From Maritimibacter harenae (GTDB taxonomy: Bacteria > Pseudomonadota > Alphaproteobacteria > Rhodobacterales > Rhodobacteraceae): 64,000 bases of DNA. The stretch covers positions 237,362 to 301,361 of the forward strand of contig NZ_WTUX01000011.1 of NCBI RefSeq assembly GCF_009882975.1, given 5' to 3'. The notes beneath the pieces are model-generated. The model was not told the origin of the DNA and did not search any database. It worked only from the letters and a program-made list of their open reading frames with translations. The number at the start of each line of letters is the position of its first letter. Within the stretch, counting starts at the first letter, position 1. Made by a program: the position numbers and the translations under genes. Positions 63,830-64,000 of the stretch are shown here, in pieces.

Positions 63830-64000
63830 GTGCCCGGCTCCCGGTAGGAGGGCGCGATGGCCACGCCGTCGGTGACGTAATCCTGGCCGACGACGATGAT
63901 CGCCACCTCGTCGGGCAGGCCCGCGACATAGACGCCCTGGGTGCTGTCGCGCACGAGCTCGACCGGCATGAAGCGTGCCACGTCGCCTTCGCCGACCACC
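63826..64000 (-). CDS. RND periplasmic adaptor subunit (C-terminal fragment)
   Basis: Only the last 57 codons are in the window; the gene begins beyond its right edge. The sequence (VVGEGDVARFMPVELVRDST at the start of the fragment, then GVYVAGLPDEVAIIVVGQDY and VTDGVAIAP) is the C-terminal beta-barrel/membrane-proximal part of a HlyD/AcrA-type adaptor. Its stop overlaps the pump gene start (ATGA), confirming an adaptor-pump operon. The outer-membrane partner is not visible. Confidence 0.88.
   Translation of the reverse strand, partial: VVGEGDVARFMPVELVRDSTQGVYVAGLPDEVAIIVVGQDYVTDGVAIAPSYREPGT

Noticed and set aside
60050-63847. A 1265-codon plus-strand frame opposite the RND pump gene
   Set aside because: Its composition (His, Asp, Arg, Glu and Gly in alternation) is the reverse image of the pump gene; it has no family features.

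Overview
The window is a dense, high-GC bacterial chromosome segment with little non-coding DNA, and it fits a marine Rhodobacterales (Roseobacter-group) alphaproteobacterium. Supporting signs are the alphaproteobacterial F1-ATPase inhibitor (DUF1476), a heterotetrameric sarcosine oxidase operon, a cobalamin-dependent methionine synthase that appears split into separate proteins, an alphaproteobacterial LexA box (GTTC-N7-GTTC), NDUFAF6-like and CcmI proteins, and a family of short intergenic repeats. No phage, transposase, CRISPR array or rRNA was seen. Two tRNA genes are present. Species assignment is inference from gene content only.

Layout. 1-3.7 kb: a Bcr/CflA exporter, a TauE/SafE permease, a TehA-like permease and a MmcQ/YjbR protein. 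3.8-8.4 kb: a transcription unit that seems to begin with a short Ile/Cys-containing leader ORF and continues with cysS, cimA, a methyltransferase and an NDUFAF6-like protein. 8.4-13.7 kb: an MFS carrier and two divergent cobalamin-synthesis units (cobB-cobA and cbiD-cobK); the second continues into an AlkA-like glycosylase and an esterase. 15.5-17 kb: an HNH endonuclease and a radical SAM protein. 17.2-21.1 kb: zwf-pgl-pgi, the entry to the Entner-Doudoroff and pentose phosphate routes, behind a LacI-family-like operator. 21-28 kb: an SDR dehydrogenase, a retropepsin-like protease, MarC, an ABC-F ATPase, ndk, small orphan proteins, a GFA protein, tRNA-Asn, an MBL-fold hydrolase and a CAT-anticodon tRNA.

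28.4-32.3 kb: purM-purN, rnd, a lipoprotein and sufE. 32.4-36.9 kb: DUF1638, YbjQ, two small membrane proteins, a corrinoid protein, a SplB-like radical SAM gene behind a LexA box, and a homocysteine methyltransferase; this looks like most of a split B12-dependent methionine synthase. 37-41.4 kb: an alpha/beta hydrolase without its nucleophile, DUF1476, purC-purS, a HisKA_2/HWE-type sensor kinase, and purQ. 41.5-44.7 kb: a DctB/DctD-like two-component pair whose regulator lacks the GAFTGA motif. 44.9-46.8 kb: ccmI-ruvX-DUF1289. 47-52.6 kb: soxB-(small membrane protein)-soxD-soxA-soxG, oxidising sarcosine to glycine and one-carbon units. 52.7-64 kb: Fe/Mn superoxide dismutase, a stress-type two-gene unit with an EcfG-like promoter, rarD, a LOG-family protein, a PEA-rich LysM protein, an ATM1-type ABC transporter, and an RND pump with the end of its adaptor.

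The observations I consider strongest are the leader ORF ahead of cysS-cimA, the LexA-controlled and apparently leaderless SplB-like gene inside the methionine-synthase cluster, and the GAFTGA-less NtrC-type regulator. None was tested by database search. All promoter and RNA-structure calls are by eye.
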